This document shows positions 1 to 18,954 of a stretch of DNA of 64,000 nucleotides, one piece after another. The stretch is from Paratrimastix pyriformis. Its lineage: Eukaryota; Preaxostyla; Paratrimastigidae. The notes under the pieces were generated by a model that worked only from the letters and a program-made list of their open reading frames with translations, searched no databases and was not told where the DNA came from. The stretch's first letter is position 1; each line of letters starts with the position of its first letter. The stretch is from NCBI GenBank assembly GCA_027972325.1, contig JAPMOS010000020.1, forward strand, positions 326,279 through 390,278. Reading direction: 5' to 3'. The position numbers and the translations under genes are program-made.

Positions 1-2084
1 ACTGGAACAATGGGCGTGGCAGGGTCAATGGAGGTGAGCTGGGTACGGATCAGATGGTGGAGATGGTTGGGAGAGAAGCGCTATGGGGCAGTGGATGTGG
101 AAAATTGGAAGTGGGAAAATGGGTGGACCTGGTGGATGAAGTATGGCAGGAAGGGATAGGAATTAACGCGAGAATCGATGGAATCGAGCGTTTGGAGAGG
201 AGATGGCTGGTACAAAGAGGATGTTGGCTGAATGGCTGCTATGTGGATGTGGGAAGGAGAGTTCTGGTACCTGAGGGAAGCTGGGATGATGGGGAAAGAA
301 ACTGACCGGCGAACTGAAGGAGTATTGGCGTGGGGGATAGCTTCTAGCCGGAGGCTGCCGGAAAGGCTGAACTAATGCAGGATGAGCGATGGGGTAGGGG
401 GAGCCCGAGGAGTCATGTTGAAAGATGCTGTGGGGACCGAGAAGATGTGGCATGTGAGCGGAAGGATGAGGGTTCTGTGCCATTTGCTGATCAGGGGAAC
501 GGACTCTGGGGGCTGCGATGGGACGGTGATCTCGGTCAGGCAAAAGGCAGCGGAACAACGCAGAATTGCGGGGGACATGGGAACTGGTCATGCTTCGGCG
601 GAATCAGTTTGCATCTCTGTTGCAAACATGACACACACGCGAACAACAATGGTCTGGCATTATATTTCAGAAAACAAGATGAACGAAGGACACTGGAGAT
701 GTATCAGCCAGTGGATCGCACGGTGGGCGAGGGTGGTAATGGCAGGGTTGGGGCTGACATGGAATTGGTTGTTGGCGATGGGGATAGCGGAATGTGAGGT
801 GCAGAGGAGATTGTGGGAAAGGAAGAAGCGCAAAGAAAGGTGCGGAGATGGAGTGGGGAGACGGGGCGGAAGACGGCTCGGAGAAGGGTGCGGGGGATGG
901 CGCGGCATGGACGAGGGCGGGGCGGATGGATGCCGGGGGTTCGGTTGGTAGGGACGGGGTGAAAGTGGTGGCATCGAGAGGTGTCGATGGGTGTCCGGGC
1001 GAGGATGTACCCCCTGGAGGGGAGGCATGGACGATTTGGATGGGGAGGAGCGGGCAGCCGGGGATGGATAGGGTACCGGTGCAGGGAGACGTCGAGCAAT
1101 ATCGTGGCATCGCCAACACGACTGGACACAGGTGTTGGTTGAGCGCCGGGCTGCAGGCGGCGGAGGCGGTTGGTGGGGCAGATCCGCTGTTTGATGTGGT
1201 CAGAGGTGTCGGTGGGGACCCTGATGGAGAAGAAGGATTTGGAAGAGGGGACGGAGGGACTGGATGAGACGCAGGATGGAGAAGCAGGGTGGCTGTGATT
1301 GAGCTGCTGAAAAGGGCGCGGATCCCGGTGGGAGTCAGGATGAGGGTGGTGGACGTGTGTGGAATGCGGATGTGAAAGTGTTGGCAGAGAGAGGGCGCGG
1401 GAGTGCTTGTTTGTGCGTCTGATGAGGGACGGAGACAGTATGAATGAGGCGGTAAGGAGGGTAGTGATGGCAGATGACCGTGTCATGAAGAAGTGTCCGG
1501 TGTGGTGGGGACCAGTGGCATGCACGGGATGAGCGTGCGATAGAAGGGAGAAGTGTCCTGGTGGTAGGTGGTTCGGAACCAGAGGGTAGGGGGCGGATCA
1601 GACGCAGTGGAAAGTGCAGCCGGACATAGTAGACGTACTCGGGACAAGCTACCACCTGGAAGCGGAGGCGGAATTCTGTGGAAGAAGGGGCGGGGGCGTC
1701 ATTGGGTGGCACTGAAAGGATTGATGGGGCGTGGTGGAGGTTCAATGACAGTGTGGTGTATGAGGTGGAGGAGTGCGAGATTATGCATGGGGATGTTTTC
1801 GTGTACGTGGCTGAAGCTGGAATGGGGTCGCGGATGCAAAGGTCCGGGAGGGCCAGCATTTGGGGGGGAGCTGCAGAGGGGAGACTGCAGGGTATCGTGT
1901 GCGGTGAGGAAAGAGAGTCAAGGGATGACAGGGCGGGGAGCAGGCCTGAAGGAAGGGAGGAGCAGGTCCTGTCGTATCCGGAAGTGAGTCGGCGACCTGG
2001 GGATGGGATGAGCAGGAAGGCAAGGAAGAAGAGGGGAAGAAGGATGCACAAAGGAAGAGGAGGCAAAAGCAAAAATGTTGGATA
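1..2084 (+). other. Probable 5' part of a degraded non-LTR retrotransposon
   Basis: This T-poor, G-rich stretch leads without a break into the endonuclease frame that starts near 2085 and shares its base bias. Open frames exist (for example 382-951, 1568-1987 and 1678-2088, the last with a Lys/Arg-rich end), but none shows a domain I recognise. It may be a decayed ORF1 or 5' leader. The assignment rests on position and composition only. Confidence 0.35.
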
Positions 2085-3917
2085 TTGAGAGGGGATAGAC
2101 GTGAAGGCGGAGGAGGAGGAGTTTCGGGGGTGGAGAAGTGGTGCCAGGGGAGGAAGGAGGCCAACCTGAGGGCGGGGTTGCCGATGAAGGAGGAGGACAG
2201 GATGCGGGTGGCAGGGTGGAATGTGCGAGGACTTGGGTCAGAGTGGAAGCGAAGTAATGGCGGACCTGTTGCGGGTAGGACGGGTAGACATTGCCTGTTG
2301 CAAGAAACAAAGGGGACGAAGGCGAATAAGGAGCAGTTGGAGGAGAAGTGGATGAGGGATGGCGGTGGAGGAGTTCGGTGGTGGAGAATGTGGTGGAGCG
2401 TCACCCAAGGGGTGATGATAGGATATAGACGGACCCTGCAGATGGCGGTGCGTCGTGTCACGGAGGTCCTGCCGGGTTATTTGATGTACATGGACTGGGA
2501 GGGAAAGACCAACCTCCGGCTGGTGAATATGTACTATCCGACTGGGGAGGGAGATGACAAGGAGAGGGTCAGGAAGGTGATTATTGAAAGGCTGGATGAG
2601 TGCATGGCGGAGGGGGGCAGCGGGAAGGGGGAGTGGTGTGTACACGGATGCGAATAGCTGGGCCAAGGAAGTCGGAGAGCATGAGAAGTTGGGACTGTAT
2701 GACACGGCGAAGATGGTAGGCAAGGAGAATGAGATCACGTTTGTGCGGAACAAGAAGGGGATGCAGAGGAGAAGGACAAGCAGCCGGGGATGAAAGGGGT
2801 GGCTCGGTTGGACCTTTGCCTCGCAACGCAAGGGACGATGGCAAGGATGCTCGATAACCTATGGGTATGGAGAAATGAGGAGATACAGTGGAGCGAAGTT
2901 ACAGACCATCACATGGTCGTGACTGACTTGAGGAACATGCTGCCGGCATGGGCGGGGACGACAAGGAGGAAGGTGGCCATTTGCCCGTCCAGGTCGGACT
3001 TGGACGCGTTGCTGCGTGAAAAGGGAGAGAAGAGTATGATGTGTTGGTGGAGAAGATGGGCTCATATAGGAGGAAGGTGGCGGAGATGATTCGAAAGGCA
3101 TCGGGAAGGGGAGGAGCTGTCATTCGAACAGATGGGTCGGATCCTGAGGGAAACGGCGGGGCATGTGTTTGGGTACCGGAGGTTACAAATACGGATCGGG
3201 ACTGAGCCCCACCGCATGAGGAAGCTGCGGCGGAGGGCGGTGGAGGAGAGGGACTCGGAAAGGAGGAGGGAGATGCAGCGCCAATTGGCAAAGATGAGAA
3301 GCATGCACTACAAGAAGCGGGACAGGGCGTTGGAGGAAAACGCAAACGGATATATAAGGGCATAACTGACTGACGGGGTGGCGCCCGTCACGGCGTATGC
3401 CACCAAGAACGGTGAAGGGTGGATAAGGTGACAGATCCAGAATTGGTGAAGAGGGGATGGAGGGGAATTCATGGCGGACCTGGCAAGAGAGTGATGCCGA
3501 TGGGCGGAATGAAGCAGGCACCGGTGGGAAGGTCTCAAGAGGGAGGGGAGACATGGCCCCCTTACCATGCATGACGTTGAAACGATCCTGGGAGCACTCC
3601 CAGATGGCAAGGCAGCGGGCCCGGACGGTGACGGCGGAGATGATTCACGCCTGTCAGGATGAGATCAAGGTGGATGAGAAGGAGATATAATGAGATGCTG
3701 GAAGAGTGAGGTGCCGCAGGAGCTCAAGATTAGCTCGGTGTTTATGGCCACGGAAGACGGAGCACCCGGGGACCCGGCAGGAAGGAGACCGATCACTTTG
3801 ATCCAAGTTTTTCTGAAGGGGCTGCAGGTGGTGGTGGCGTCGCGGTTTCAAGACTGGTGCGTAGAGAAGCGCGTTTGGGGCGGAGCAGTTTGGATTCTTG
3901 AGGGGTCGGAGGATTGA
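2085..3917 (+). pseudogene. Non-LTR retrotransposon ORF2 remnant (APE endonuclease and start of reverse transcriptase)
   Basis: In LINE-type elements this ORF makes the endonuclease/reverse transcriptase for target-primed insertion. The first part reads as an exonuclease-endonuclease-phosphatase domain: WNVRGLGS near 2216, LQETK at 2298-2312, an RLDLCLAT segment near 2800 and the terminal TDHHMVV block at 2898-2921. Downstream comes the pre-RT block KAAGPDG (3609-3629) and the RT finger block GDPAGRRPITL (about 3768-3800), followed by the expected K-L-...-R-F spacing. The frame is broken: the endonuclease leaves frame near 2640-2660 and returns near 2790, there are stops after 3089, 3365 and 3657, and the catalytic palm (YADD region) is absent. 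Everything after 3917 is cut off before the sequence gap and satellite. It is a dead, truncated copy. Confidence 0.8.
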
Positions 3918-3983
3918 GACCCCAATCGCAGAGATTATGGGAGGTCACTGACTCGAAATTATGGGAGGTCGAGAGTTCCATAT

Positions 3984-4000
3984 NNNNNNNNNNNNNNNNN
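3984..4000. other. Assembly gap (17 N)
   Basis: Seventeen undetermined bases separate the retroelement remnant from the GAT satellite. The true distance, and even the linkage across it, is not shown by the sequence. Confidence 0.99.
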
Positions 4001-6171
<2,171 letters not shown>

Positions 6172-6182
6172 ACTGGGCAGAC

Positions 6183-11749
<5,567 letters not shown>

Positions 11750-11800
11750 GAGTGAGGATCTTTGTCGTGAGGTCGAGTTGTGTGCGCAACGCGCACCGAG
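11750..11800. promoter_or_regulatory. Short divergent intergenic region
   Basis: Only about 50 bp separate the proposed minus-strand start at 11749 from the plus-strand ATG at 11801. If both starts are right this is a shared, bidirectional promoter. No TATA-like box is evident. Confidence 0.3.
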
Positions 11801-12360
11801 ATGAGGCAACCTACGACTCCCACAACCGCGGTGTCTTCGACATTATCCTCGTCATCCCCCACCGCGCCGCCTCTCGCAGCCCAAAAAAGCTGGCACCAGG
11901 TCAGTTGGCGCGTGAGGGAGGAGTCCGAACTGACCGCTTCGCTGCGCAGATGACATTGGAGGCCAAGGCGTTGCTCAAAGTGGTGCAGGCGCGATTAGAT
12001 GGCGACTCTCGACCTCGCCATCCCCCACCACCGCGCCGCCTCTCGCTGCCCAAAAAAGCTGGAACCAGGTCATCATCGCAGATGGATGCCTGGACTGATC
12101 GCTTCTCCCCATGCAGATGACGCTGGAGGCCAAGGCGTTGCTCAAAGTGGTGCAGGGGCTCCACGACAGGCGATTCGGGCGACTGCCAACTCCCACTTCT
12201 TCAACCTCGCCATCACCCGCCACCGCACCACCTCCCACAGCCCAAAAAAGCTGGCACCAGGTCGGTCGCGTGGGCGTGAGGAGCCTGGAGTGACTGTTTC
12301 GCCCCCTGCCCGCAGATGACACTGGAGGCCAAGGCATTGCAGGGGCTCCTCGACAGGCGA
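11801..12360 (+). CDS. Small gene with tandemly duplicated exon/intron units (unknown function)
   Basis: Exon 1 (11801-11899) starts at an ATG and encodes a Thr/Ser/Pro-rich stretch ending AAQKSWHQ before a GTCAGT donor. After a CAG acceptor comes MTLEAKALLKVVQ at about 11950. The same unit (acceptor, MTLEAKALLKVVQ, Pro-rich stretch, QKSWxQ, GT donor) recurs at about 12117-12260 and begins again at about 12316 (MTLEAKALQGLL). The middle unit has a deletion that shifts its frame relative to the third. Downstream lies a CTGGTG satellite, and a further open stretch with a CAG acceptor near 12860 may be the C-terminal exon. I recognise no family. The splice pattern supports the plus strand, but the gene could be broken. 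Confidence 0.4.
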
Positions 12361-12419
12361 CAGGGGCAACTGAAAACTCCCAAAACCAACCCAGTCTCGT
12401 CATTCCCCGTCGCCAGTGC

Positions 12420-12692
12420 TGGTGATGATGATGGTGCTGGTGCTGGTGCCTGGTGCTGGTGATGATGGTGCTGGTGCTGGTGCTGGTGCTGGTGCTGGTG
12501 CTGGTGCTGGTGCTGGTGCTGGTGCTGGTGCTGGTGCTGGTGCTGGTGCTGGTGCTGGTGCTGGTGAATGATGATGGTGGTGCTGTTGATGATGATGGAG
12601 CTGTTGATGATGATGGTGCTGGTGCTGGGTGCTGGTGCTGGTGCTGGTGCTGGTGCTGGTGCTGGTGCTGGTGCTGGTGCTGGTGCTGATGA
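12420..12692. repeat. CTGGTG/GATGGTG satellite
   Basis: About 45 near-perfect GGTGCT hexamer units with GATGAT interruptions. All plus frames are open (Leu-Val, Gly-Ala, Cys-Trp runs), which is a by-product of the repeat. Confidence 0.95.
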
Positions 12693-12699
12693 TGCTGAT

Positions 12700-13187
12700 G
12701 CTGGTAGTGGCGATGGTGATGGTGCCGCTGCTGGTGTTGCTCGAATGCGGCCCGCAGCGTGACAGACGCCGGCAACAGGCATCTCACCGCGTGAAAGCAT
12801 CCCATTTTTGGGAGTGCCCCCGTCAGCCAGGGCCCAAATGACTCCCCAGAGCCATCCCAGACTCAATCTGGTGCCGCGCGCCTGACGGTCGATCGGCGTG
12901 ACAGCCCCCAATTTCGGGTTGTCGGAATAAACGGCCGGGTTTCAAGCGCCCTGTGGGCCGCTCGTGCCATCGATAGCTTCAGTTCGCGAAGGGGACCCTA
13001 GGGCGCGAGGCGGGAAGGGACGCACTCCAGCCGCCTCGTGCGGGGTTGGCCATGAAAGACGCCCAAACACGATCAAAAGCTGCCCGGGGGCTCTCACACT
13101 CCGAGAAATCTCACCAGGTCCGTCCACAGCTGGGACTGGATGCCATGGCGACACTCGAGGGGTGCGAGCGCCATGCAGGCAACGAGG
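12700..13187. other. Unassigned sequence
   Basis: Some splice-like motifs occur (CAG near 12858, GTCCGT near 13119), with short open plus-strand stretches that could be terminal exons of the 11801 gene. I cannot place them with confidence. Confidence 0.3.
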
Positions 13188-13571
13188 ACCTTTCAGACCT
13201 GTAATTTTTTTTGGGGGAAAAAAACGGAAACTATCTGCCCACCGTCATCCCTCGCAGAGCCCCCCCTCTTCAGGGAGTAAAGGGAGGGACCAGGGCTACA
13301 ACGGTGTGTCAACGGATATTGGGGGGGCCGGGTCCCTTTGCCCCAGGTCACGGAACATACCGGGGTCTAGAAGGCGTGGGCGCTCCCTTACCCTCCACTT
13401 CTGAGCACTCCTTTGACGGGACCCCCGAGTCTTCGTTGACGCACCGTTGTAGCCCTGGTCCCCCTCCCTTTACTCCCTGAAGGAGGGGACTCTGCGAGGG
13501 AGGGGTGACGGTGGGCAGAGTTTCCGTATTTTCCCCACAAAATCTCAAAAATTACCGGTCTGAAAGAGGAC
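13188..13571. mobile_element. Long inverted-repeat (foldback/MITE-like) element
   Basis: Left arm 13188-13314 and right arm 13434-13571 are reverse complements over about 125 bp with small gaps. Shared words include CTTTCAGACC at the outer ends, CTGCCCACCGTCA, TTCAGGGAGTAAAGGGAGGG and ACCAGGGCTACAACGGTG. The 119-bp spacer is non-coding. No transposase lies inside. A foldback element or two head-to-head insertions would both explain it. Confidence 0.85.
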
Positions 13572-14006
13572 TGAAGATACCATCCAAACGTGAAGGTAGA
13601 GGGGAAAAAACAATGGGCACTAGGCGAGCCTGAGAATGTGGATACCCACTCATTCCCGCGAGAGCGCGAGTTTTTTTGCCGGCTTTTGTTTCTATTTCCC
13701 GGGTCAATACGATTGTAACACCACATTGTGGTCAGTGGAGTGACTGTCCGAGGATCTACAATTGATCTCCGCCTCCGCCAGCACCTTTGCGACAGGACGT
13801 AAAATCTAGGGGTCTGAGATCCGGGTGCTGGGAGAAGGGAGGGCTTTCAGAGCATGAGCCCAAACCTCATTTGGGACACGGTCTTATCAAGCAAGCCAAC
13901 TCGGAGCCATCCAACTGAATTTGTGAATTGGAAGCACGCCCAGCTCCCAATCCCTCCACCCTGTCACATCAAAAAAAAAAAAAAGCAAAAGAGCGCGGTT
14001 GTGTCT
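13572..14006. other. Intergenic, nothing recognised
   Basis: No domain, RNA gene or repeat is apparent between the inverted-repeat element and the stop codon of the eIF4E-like gene, apart from an A run at 13970-13984. Confidence 0.5.
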
Positions 14007-15093
14007 CTATTTCGCGGGGGCAGGGGCGGGAGCAGCGGCGGCGGCCTCGGGAGCAGCAGGCTTTTCCTCGGGTTGATCGGCGCTGGAGGCTGGAGGAGGA
14101 GGAGGCGGGATTGGGGGAGGATTGGGGGATGGGCTCGGGGCGGGAGTCGCAGATTCGTCGCGGTGGTGGGTCTGCTGCTGTGAGAGGGCCATATCGTGCG
14201 GCTTGTAGTCCATCTGGGTGGCGGGCGGAAGGTGGAGCAACGTCCGGATTGCTTCCCTGCGCGGGACGCAAAGGAAAAGGGGAGCGAGAGAAGCCCGGGG
14301 ATGGTGAGCACTCGGAAAAGTATGCAATCACAAACACACGCAGGGAGGAGGTGCTGTGCCCACCCCAAAACTACCGATGAAGCAACCACACAAAGCCGAC
14401 CTGAGATCCGCATTCCGATCCCGATCCGAGGCATCTCGATTCCATACCGAGATCATGACAGTGCTGTAACGAATGCTTGCAACCACACCCGTCACGCTGT
14501 CGAAGGCAGGATTGCTGGCGCCGATCATCGCAAGGAGCTAAAACGAAAAGACCGACGAGGAAGCAGACAAGTGTGAAAAAAGACATGCACACAACATGAG
14601 GATGTTGTCACCCAGCAGCGAGCAGAGAGAAACAGACCAACTCCTCCCAATAAAAGCTCGCCAGCTGTTTCTGGCACCGAAAGACCCATTTCCCGCCCCT
14701 CCGGTTGTGTTCATCCTAATGTCGTGATAAGCGCGACGGTGAGAGCCGCAAATGGAATCGTTGGGTGAGATCGGGTGAGCTGGAGAGAAAAAAGACGGAC
14801 CTCCCAAAGAGGCCTGATCCCAATCCTGAAGAAGTGAAAGTTGCTGGAGTTCGGCATGTTATCGGGACGAATCATCCAGCTGTAGAGCTTCCAGAACTCC
14901 TCAACCTGTGGCACCCCAGAAAGACCGTCGTGCGTGAAGATGAAGAACCAGCTGCAATACAAACCGTTGCACAGGTACACACGTTCTTCATGGACTTCTC
15001 GTATTCCTCCTCCGTTTGTGTTTGCTGACCACTCCGCTTGTTATACCACCAGGAAAACTGACAGTGGAGTGGGGTTGCCCGTTTTTCGGCCAT
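14007..15093 (-). CDS. eIF4E-family cap-binding protein (4EHP/eIF4E2-like)
   Basis: Binds the mRNA 5' cap; class II members (4EHP) often repress rather than start translation. Five exons close exactly in phase: 14965-15093, 14801-14905, 14638-14715, 14401-14537 and 14007-14256, giving 232 residues. Diagnostic blocks run in order: FSWWYNKRSG, VEEFWKLYSWMIRP, FRIGIRPLWE, DEHNRRGGKWVF, then GVVASIRYSTVMISVWNRDA and LLHLPPATQMDYKPHD. The cap-stacking position before NKR reads W-Y rather than the W of canonical eIF4E, as in 4EHP, while PLWE supplies the second aromatic. The C-terminus is an extra Ala/Pro-rich tail of about 50 residues. Introns are 59-144 bp with donors GTTTGT, GTCCGT, GTCTGT and GTCGGC. 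It is divergent from the SET-domain gene. Confidence 0.92.
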
Positions 15094-15168
15094 TCACTGA
15101 AAATAAAAAAACTGTGCTCAAGCACAGCTTTCGAATTGGTGGTGGCTATACACCTGGTATCCGATACT
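15094..15168. promoter_or_regulatory. 75-bp divergent promoter region
   Basis: Start codons of the eIF4E-like gene (minus, 15093) and the SET-domain gene (plus, 15169) are 75 bp apart, so the promoters and 5' leaders must share this segment. It contains an A-rich stretch but no clear TATA box. Confidence 0.5.
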
Positions 15169-16790
15169 ATGCCACGTGGAGAAGGCATTTCTGTGTGGGT
15201 GTGCCTGTGTGCCGTGGGGGTTTTGATTCGGCCATTATTGGCTGATCCTTTATTGCAAAAGGATCCAGAGGCATTATTTTTGGATTGGCTGAAAAACGAA
15301 CGCATTGATTATCCACAGTTGGTTTTCTCCTCGAAAGACTGTGAATTCGTGCCAATATGTCTCCGGGCTGCCACGGACTTGAAAGAAGGCGATGTTCTCT
15401 TCTCCGTCCCGTTGAAGTCTCTTCTCCACTCCCGCATGTTTTTCCCCGATGAGGTCCGCCGCCCGTTTGCGGTCAGTGGATCATTTCGTCCCCTTTACAG
15501 TCACCAGATTCAATTATGTCTGAGAACGCCGACACCAACGCTCTGGCCCTCTCGCTCCTCCTCGATGCCGCCAATGCCACCTCACCGCGCGCTCCTTGGT
15601 TGCAATTCCTCGAGAAAACTCCGAGAACGTCGTTGACTGTCCATCCGGATTCTTTAGCTTCGTTCTCCGGCTCTGCTCAATGTCTGTGTTCTTTGAATGC
15701 ACAACGTCAAATGCCATCTCCTCTCGCGGTTTCGGTCCCAGTGCTCGTCGAGAGCTCCCGGCGTCAAGTCGGCCAGTCGTTGGCCGGACTCCGCGAATAT
15801 CTTGCTGAGGTCTGGCATTCGTCACCTCGCTTTTTTTTTTTCGCTACAATTTCGCAATCATAAACAGCATCACCCCGGCCTGTATGGCGACGGCAAGTGG
15901 CTGACTCCCGAGCGATGGCTCTGGGCCCTGACCACCGTCTCGGCCCACAGGTTCGTATGACATTTGTTTGTGGCTCTCTCCCTCCCCGCCGGGTGGCACG
16001 TCATTTGGCACCCGATCATTCTGCTCGTTTGGGGCGTCATTCTCACCGGGGGGCACCATCGACTGTTTTTCTTCTTCCCGACCAGCTTCCCGGCCTCCAT
16101 TCAGACGGTCGATGCGGGCCCTCTGCGTCTGACACTCTTTGTGCCGCTCCTTCCCCAGATCCCGCACCGCTTCGTCAATGTCCGTCACCCCCCCCCCCCC
16201 TGTGCTTCTATTGCAGGCGATGCGTGATGCGCGCATGTGTGTGGCAGCGCGCCGGTTCTCCTGTGCGTGGTGACATCTGAGGTTTTTCCCCCCCTTTCAT
16301 TGATGTTGGTGTTGATGATGATGTTAATTAAATGTTGTTAAAGTTGATGATGTTGATCTTGGTGATGATGATGGTGATGATGCGATGTTCTGGATGATGT
16401 TGATTTGCCGGTTTGGCAAAGGAGGGGTCAGAGTGGCAGGCAGATTGCTCCTCGCCGACAAAAAAGTGACTTTCTCCTTTCTCCTTTTGCTCCGCTTCTT
16501 CCGTCTGTTGGTTTTTTTGGGACAACTTGCGTGACAACTCTCCAGACGACGTACAAGCTGGAACAGGACCGGCTGGTTGTGGCCACCGGGACCCCGTTCC
16601 CCAAGGGCGCCCAGGTCAGATCTGCGGCCAACCCAATTTCAACACAGATGCACATCCCGCTGTCATCATCATTTAAGATCTGCGGCCACTATCATTCAGA
16701 GACCCGCTGACATCACCCAATCGCCGTCGGCATCAGCATCACCATGATCCAGCGAGCATGCAATCATCCAAGTCATCATCATCGTCGTCG

Positions 16791-16874
<84 letters not shown>

Positions 16875-18548
16875 GATCATCATCATCCAATCATCCAATC
16901 ATCCAATAATCATCCAATCATCCAATCATCCAGCATCATCATCCAGCATCATCATCCAACATCAGCATCATCCAGATCAGCATTAGCATCAGCATTAGCA
17001 TCCAGTCAGCTTCGGCATCGACCACCATGAATCACCATTCCCACCACTGTCGACCCCACCCCCACCCCCACCCGCGTAGGTCTTCATCAACAGGGGGGAG
17101 CAGCTGACCAACGCCCAGCTTCTGATGCGCTATGGGTACGCCCTCGAGGGCAACCCAAATGACGAGGTCCCCCTGACCCTGAACTTCACCGCCGCCCTGG
17201 TGGGATCCGCCCCAACAATGGTCTGCCTCACCCCCCCATCATCGCATCATCATCACCCATCACCGCCGCCCTGGTGTGATGGTCTGCCTCACCCATCATC
17301 AGCATCAGCATCATCAGCATCACCATCAGCATCACCATCAGCATCACCATCATCATCACCATCATCATCACCATCAGCATCACCATCAGCATCTCCATCA
17401 GCATCACCATCAGCATCACACCATCAGCATCACCATCAGCATCACCATCAGCATCCCAATCAACATCAACATCAACATCAACATCAACATCAACTTCAAC
17501 AACAACAACATCATCATCATCATCACCATCACCATCACCATCAGCATCAGCATCCAATCATCATCATCCAGTCATCATCATCATCCAGTCCTCATCATCA
17601 CTGCCCACTCTCCATCATCACACACGCCCATCACCGTTGACACTCCCCTCATTCATTCATTCCTTCTTTTTGAACGTGATTCTTCCTCATCAGGATCTCG
17701 TTTCCGAGTTCCGCCTGCGCATCCTGCAGGCTGCCGGCCTCTGCACGTCCGTGGGGGGCGGGCGCAGTCCGTGTGATGGGGTATGTGGGGTTTTTTCTGT
17801 GTTGGACACGGCATCTTTGTTCAAACACACTCAGGGGTGGAGGGGATGTTTATGGGGAAAAACAGGGACAAAACGAGGGGTGGAATCAGAGGGTTTGTTT
17901 TTTTTTTTTTCACGACTCCACCACGAACACACCCACCATCCACCGTTGCAGACCCGATGGCGTGGGCGTTTTCGGGGTTCGAGCGGGGATTCTGCCCTAC
18001 CGGCTGCTGGTCGCTCTGCGGATCACGCTGCTCGGGGCCTCTCAGCTCGACCAGTCCGTTCCCCGTTTGTCTTTGTGGTGATGATGTTGCTAAATCCAGT
18101 CTCACCACTGACCCACCCCTCACTCCGGGACCCGGTTGCGCGATGGTTTGAGGTTGCCCCGGGTGTGGGCCAGCTGGAATTCACGCGGTTTGCCGATCGG
18201 ATCAAGGCCGGTTGGGTGATGGTCGACCGACGAACCGCACCGTCCATACCGTGCGTTGTTGTTGAAGTGGGCAAGTTCACCTGTCTTTAGGGACCTCTCT
18301 TCCGTCCAAAATTTCTATCGGTCCTATAGTCTAATGGTTAGGACATTGGACTCTGAATCCAAGAATCCTGGTTCGAGTCCAGGTAGGACCAACATATTTT
18401 TTCTCATCATTTTTACTGCAGGGCTGCTGGTGTGCTCAACGGGACGATGGTCTCGCTGGAGAACGAGCTGGCGGTGCTGCAGCTGCTGACAAACCTGCTT
18501 CGGAGCACCATCGAGGCCGCCCCCACAGCAGCCGGCTACCCCTACGAG
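15169..18548 (+). CDS. SET-domain protein of the SETD3/LSMT type, C-terminus unresolved
   Basis: Such proteins methylate lysine or histidine in non-histone targets. Nine exons fit in phase: 15169-15453, 15501-15809, 15868-15950, 16086-16179, 16546-16614, 17080-17199, 17694-17746, 17952-18053 and 18422-18548 (414 residues). Seen: N-SET FVPICLRAATDLKEGDVLF, then DTNALALSLLLDA, WLTPERWLWALTTVSAHSF, LFVPLLPQIPHRF, VFINRGEQLTNAQLLMRYGY, and the substrate-binding C-lobe (SEFRLRILQAAGL, LPYRLLVALRITLLGA, VSLENELAVLQLL). The usual D-x-x-N-H reads PQIPH and the usual Tyr-Gly reads RG, so catalysis is doubtful. A hydrophobic N-terminus (VCLCAVGVLI) may be a signal. Further C-terminal exons probably lie at 19208-19360, where EHDILTGAIRLAAA is open, but frame and splice sites conflict. 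Intron 8 contains a tRNA gene. Confidence 0.8.
16776..16990. repeat. ATC satellite in SET-gene intron
   Basis: (ATC)n, then CCAATCAT and CAGCATC words, between exons 16546-16614 and 17080-17199. Confidence 0.95.
17283..17610. repeat. ATCAGC/ATCACC satellite in SET-gene intron
   Basis: Mixed CATCAG, CATCAC and CATCAA units between exons 17080-17199 and 17694-17746. Confidence 0.93.
18320..18391 (+). tRNA. tRNA-Gln (anticodon CTG)
   Basis: Cloverleaf folds by eye: acceptor GGTCCTA pairs with TAGGACC, the D loop has AATGGTTA, the anticodon stem TTGGA/TCCAA encloses CTCTGAA (anticodon CTG, reading CAG), and the T arm CCTGG-TTCGAGT-CCAGG is perfect. Discriminator base is A, CCA is not encoded and there is no intron. 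A T run at 18397-18402 is a Pol III terminator. The gene lies in sense orientation within intron 18054-18421 of the SET-domain gene, ending 30 bp before the acceptor. Confidence 0.96.
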
Positions 18549-18923
18549 GTCTCATTGCCCCATTGTCCATCTTGTCGGCATCGCTGCGCATTCTTCGTCT
18601 TCATCCCCCCGGCATGCCCCACCCCATCATCAAGTCGAAATGGCGATACCAACACAAGCAATCTCTGCTCAAGTCAAAGCGCTCCAAGCAGATCTTCAAG
18701 CGCGTTCCGCTGCTGCGACGGTGGTGGAACCAGTGAACGTGCCACCCCCTCCCACGCTTGCCGTTGTTGATCCGGCCGGCGTTCCCAATCCACCCGTTGA
18801 ACTCATCCAACCATCGGCATCACCCAGTCACCATCAGCATCAAATCCAATCATCATCATCATCATCATCATCATCAGCATCATCAACATCATCATCATCA
18901 TCATCATCATCCAACATCATCAT

Positions 18924-18954
<31 letters not shown>

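Noticed and set aside
12453-12762. Val-Leu, Gly-Ala and Cys-Trp repeat proteins
   Set aside because: They are the three frames of the CTGGTG satellite.
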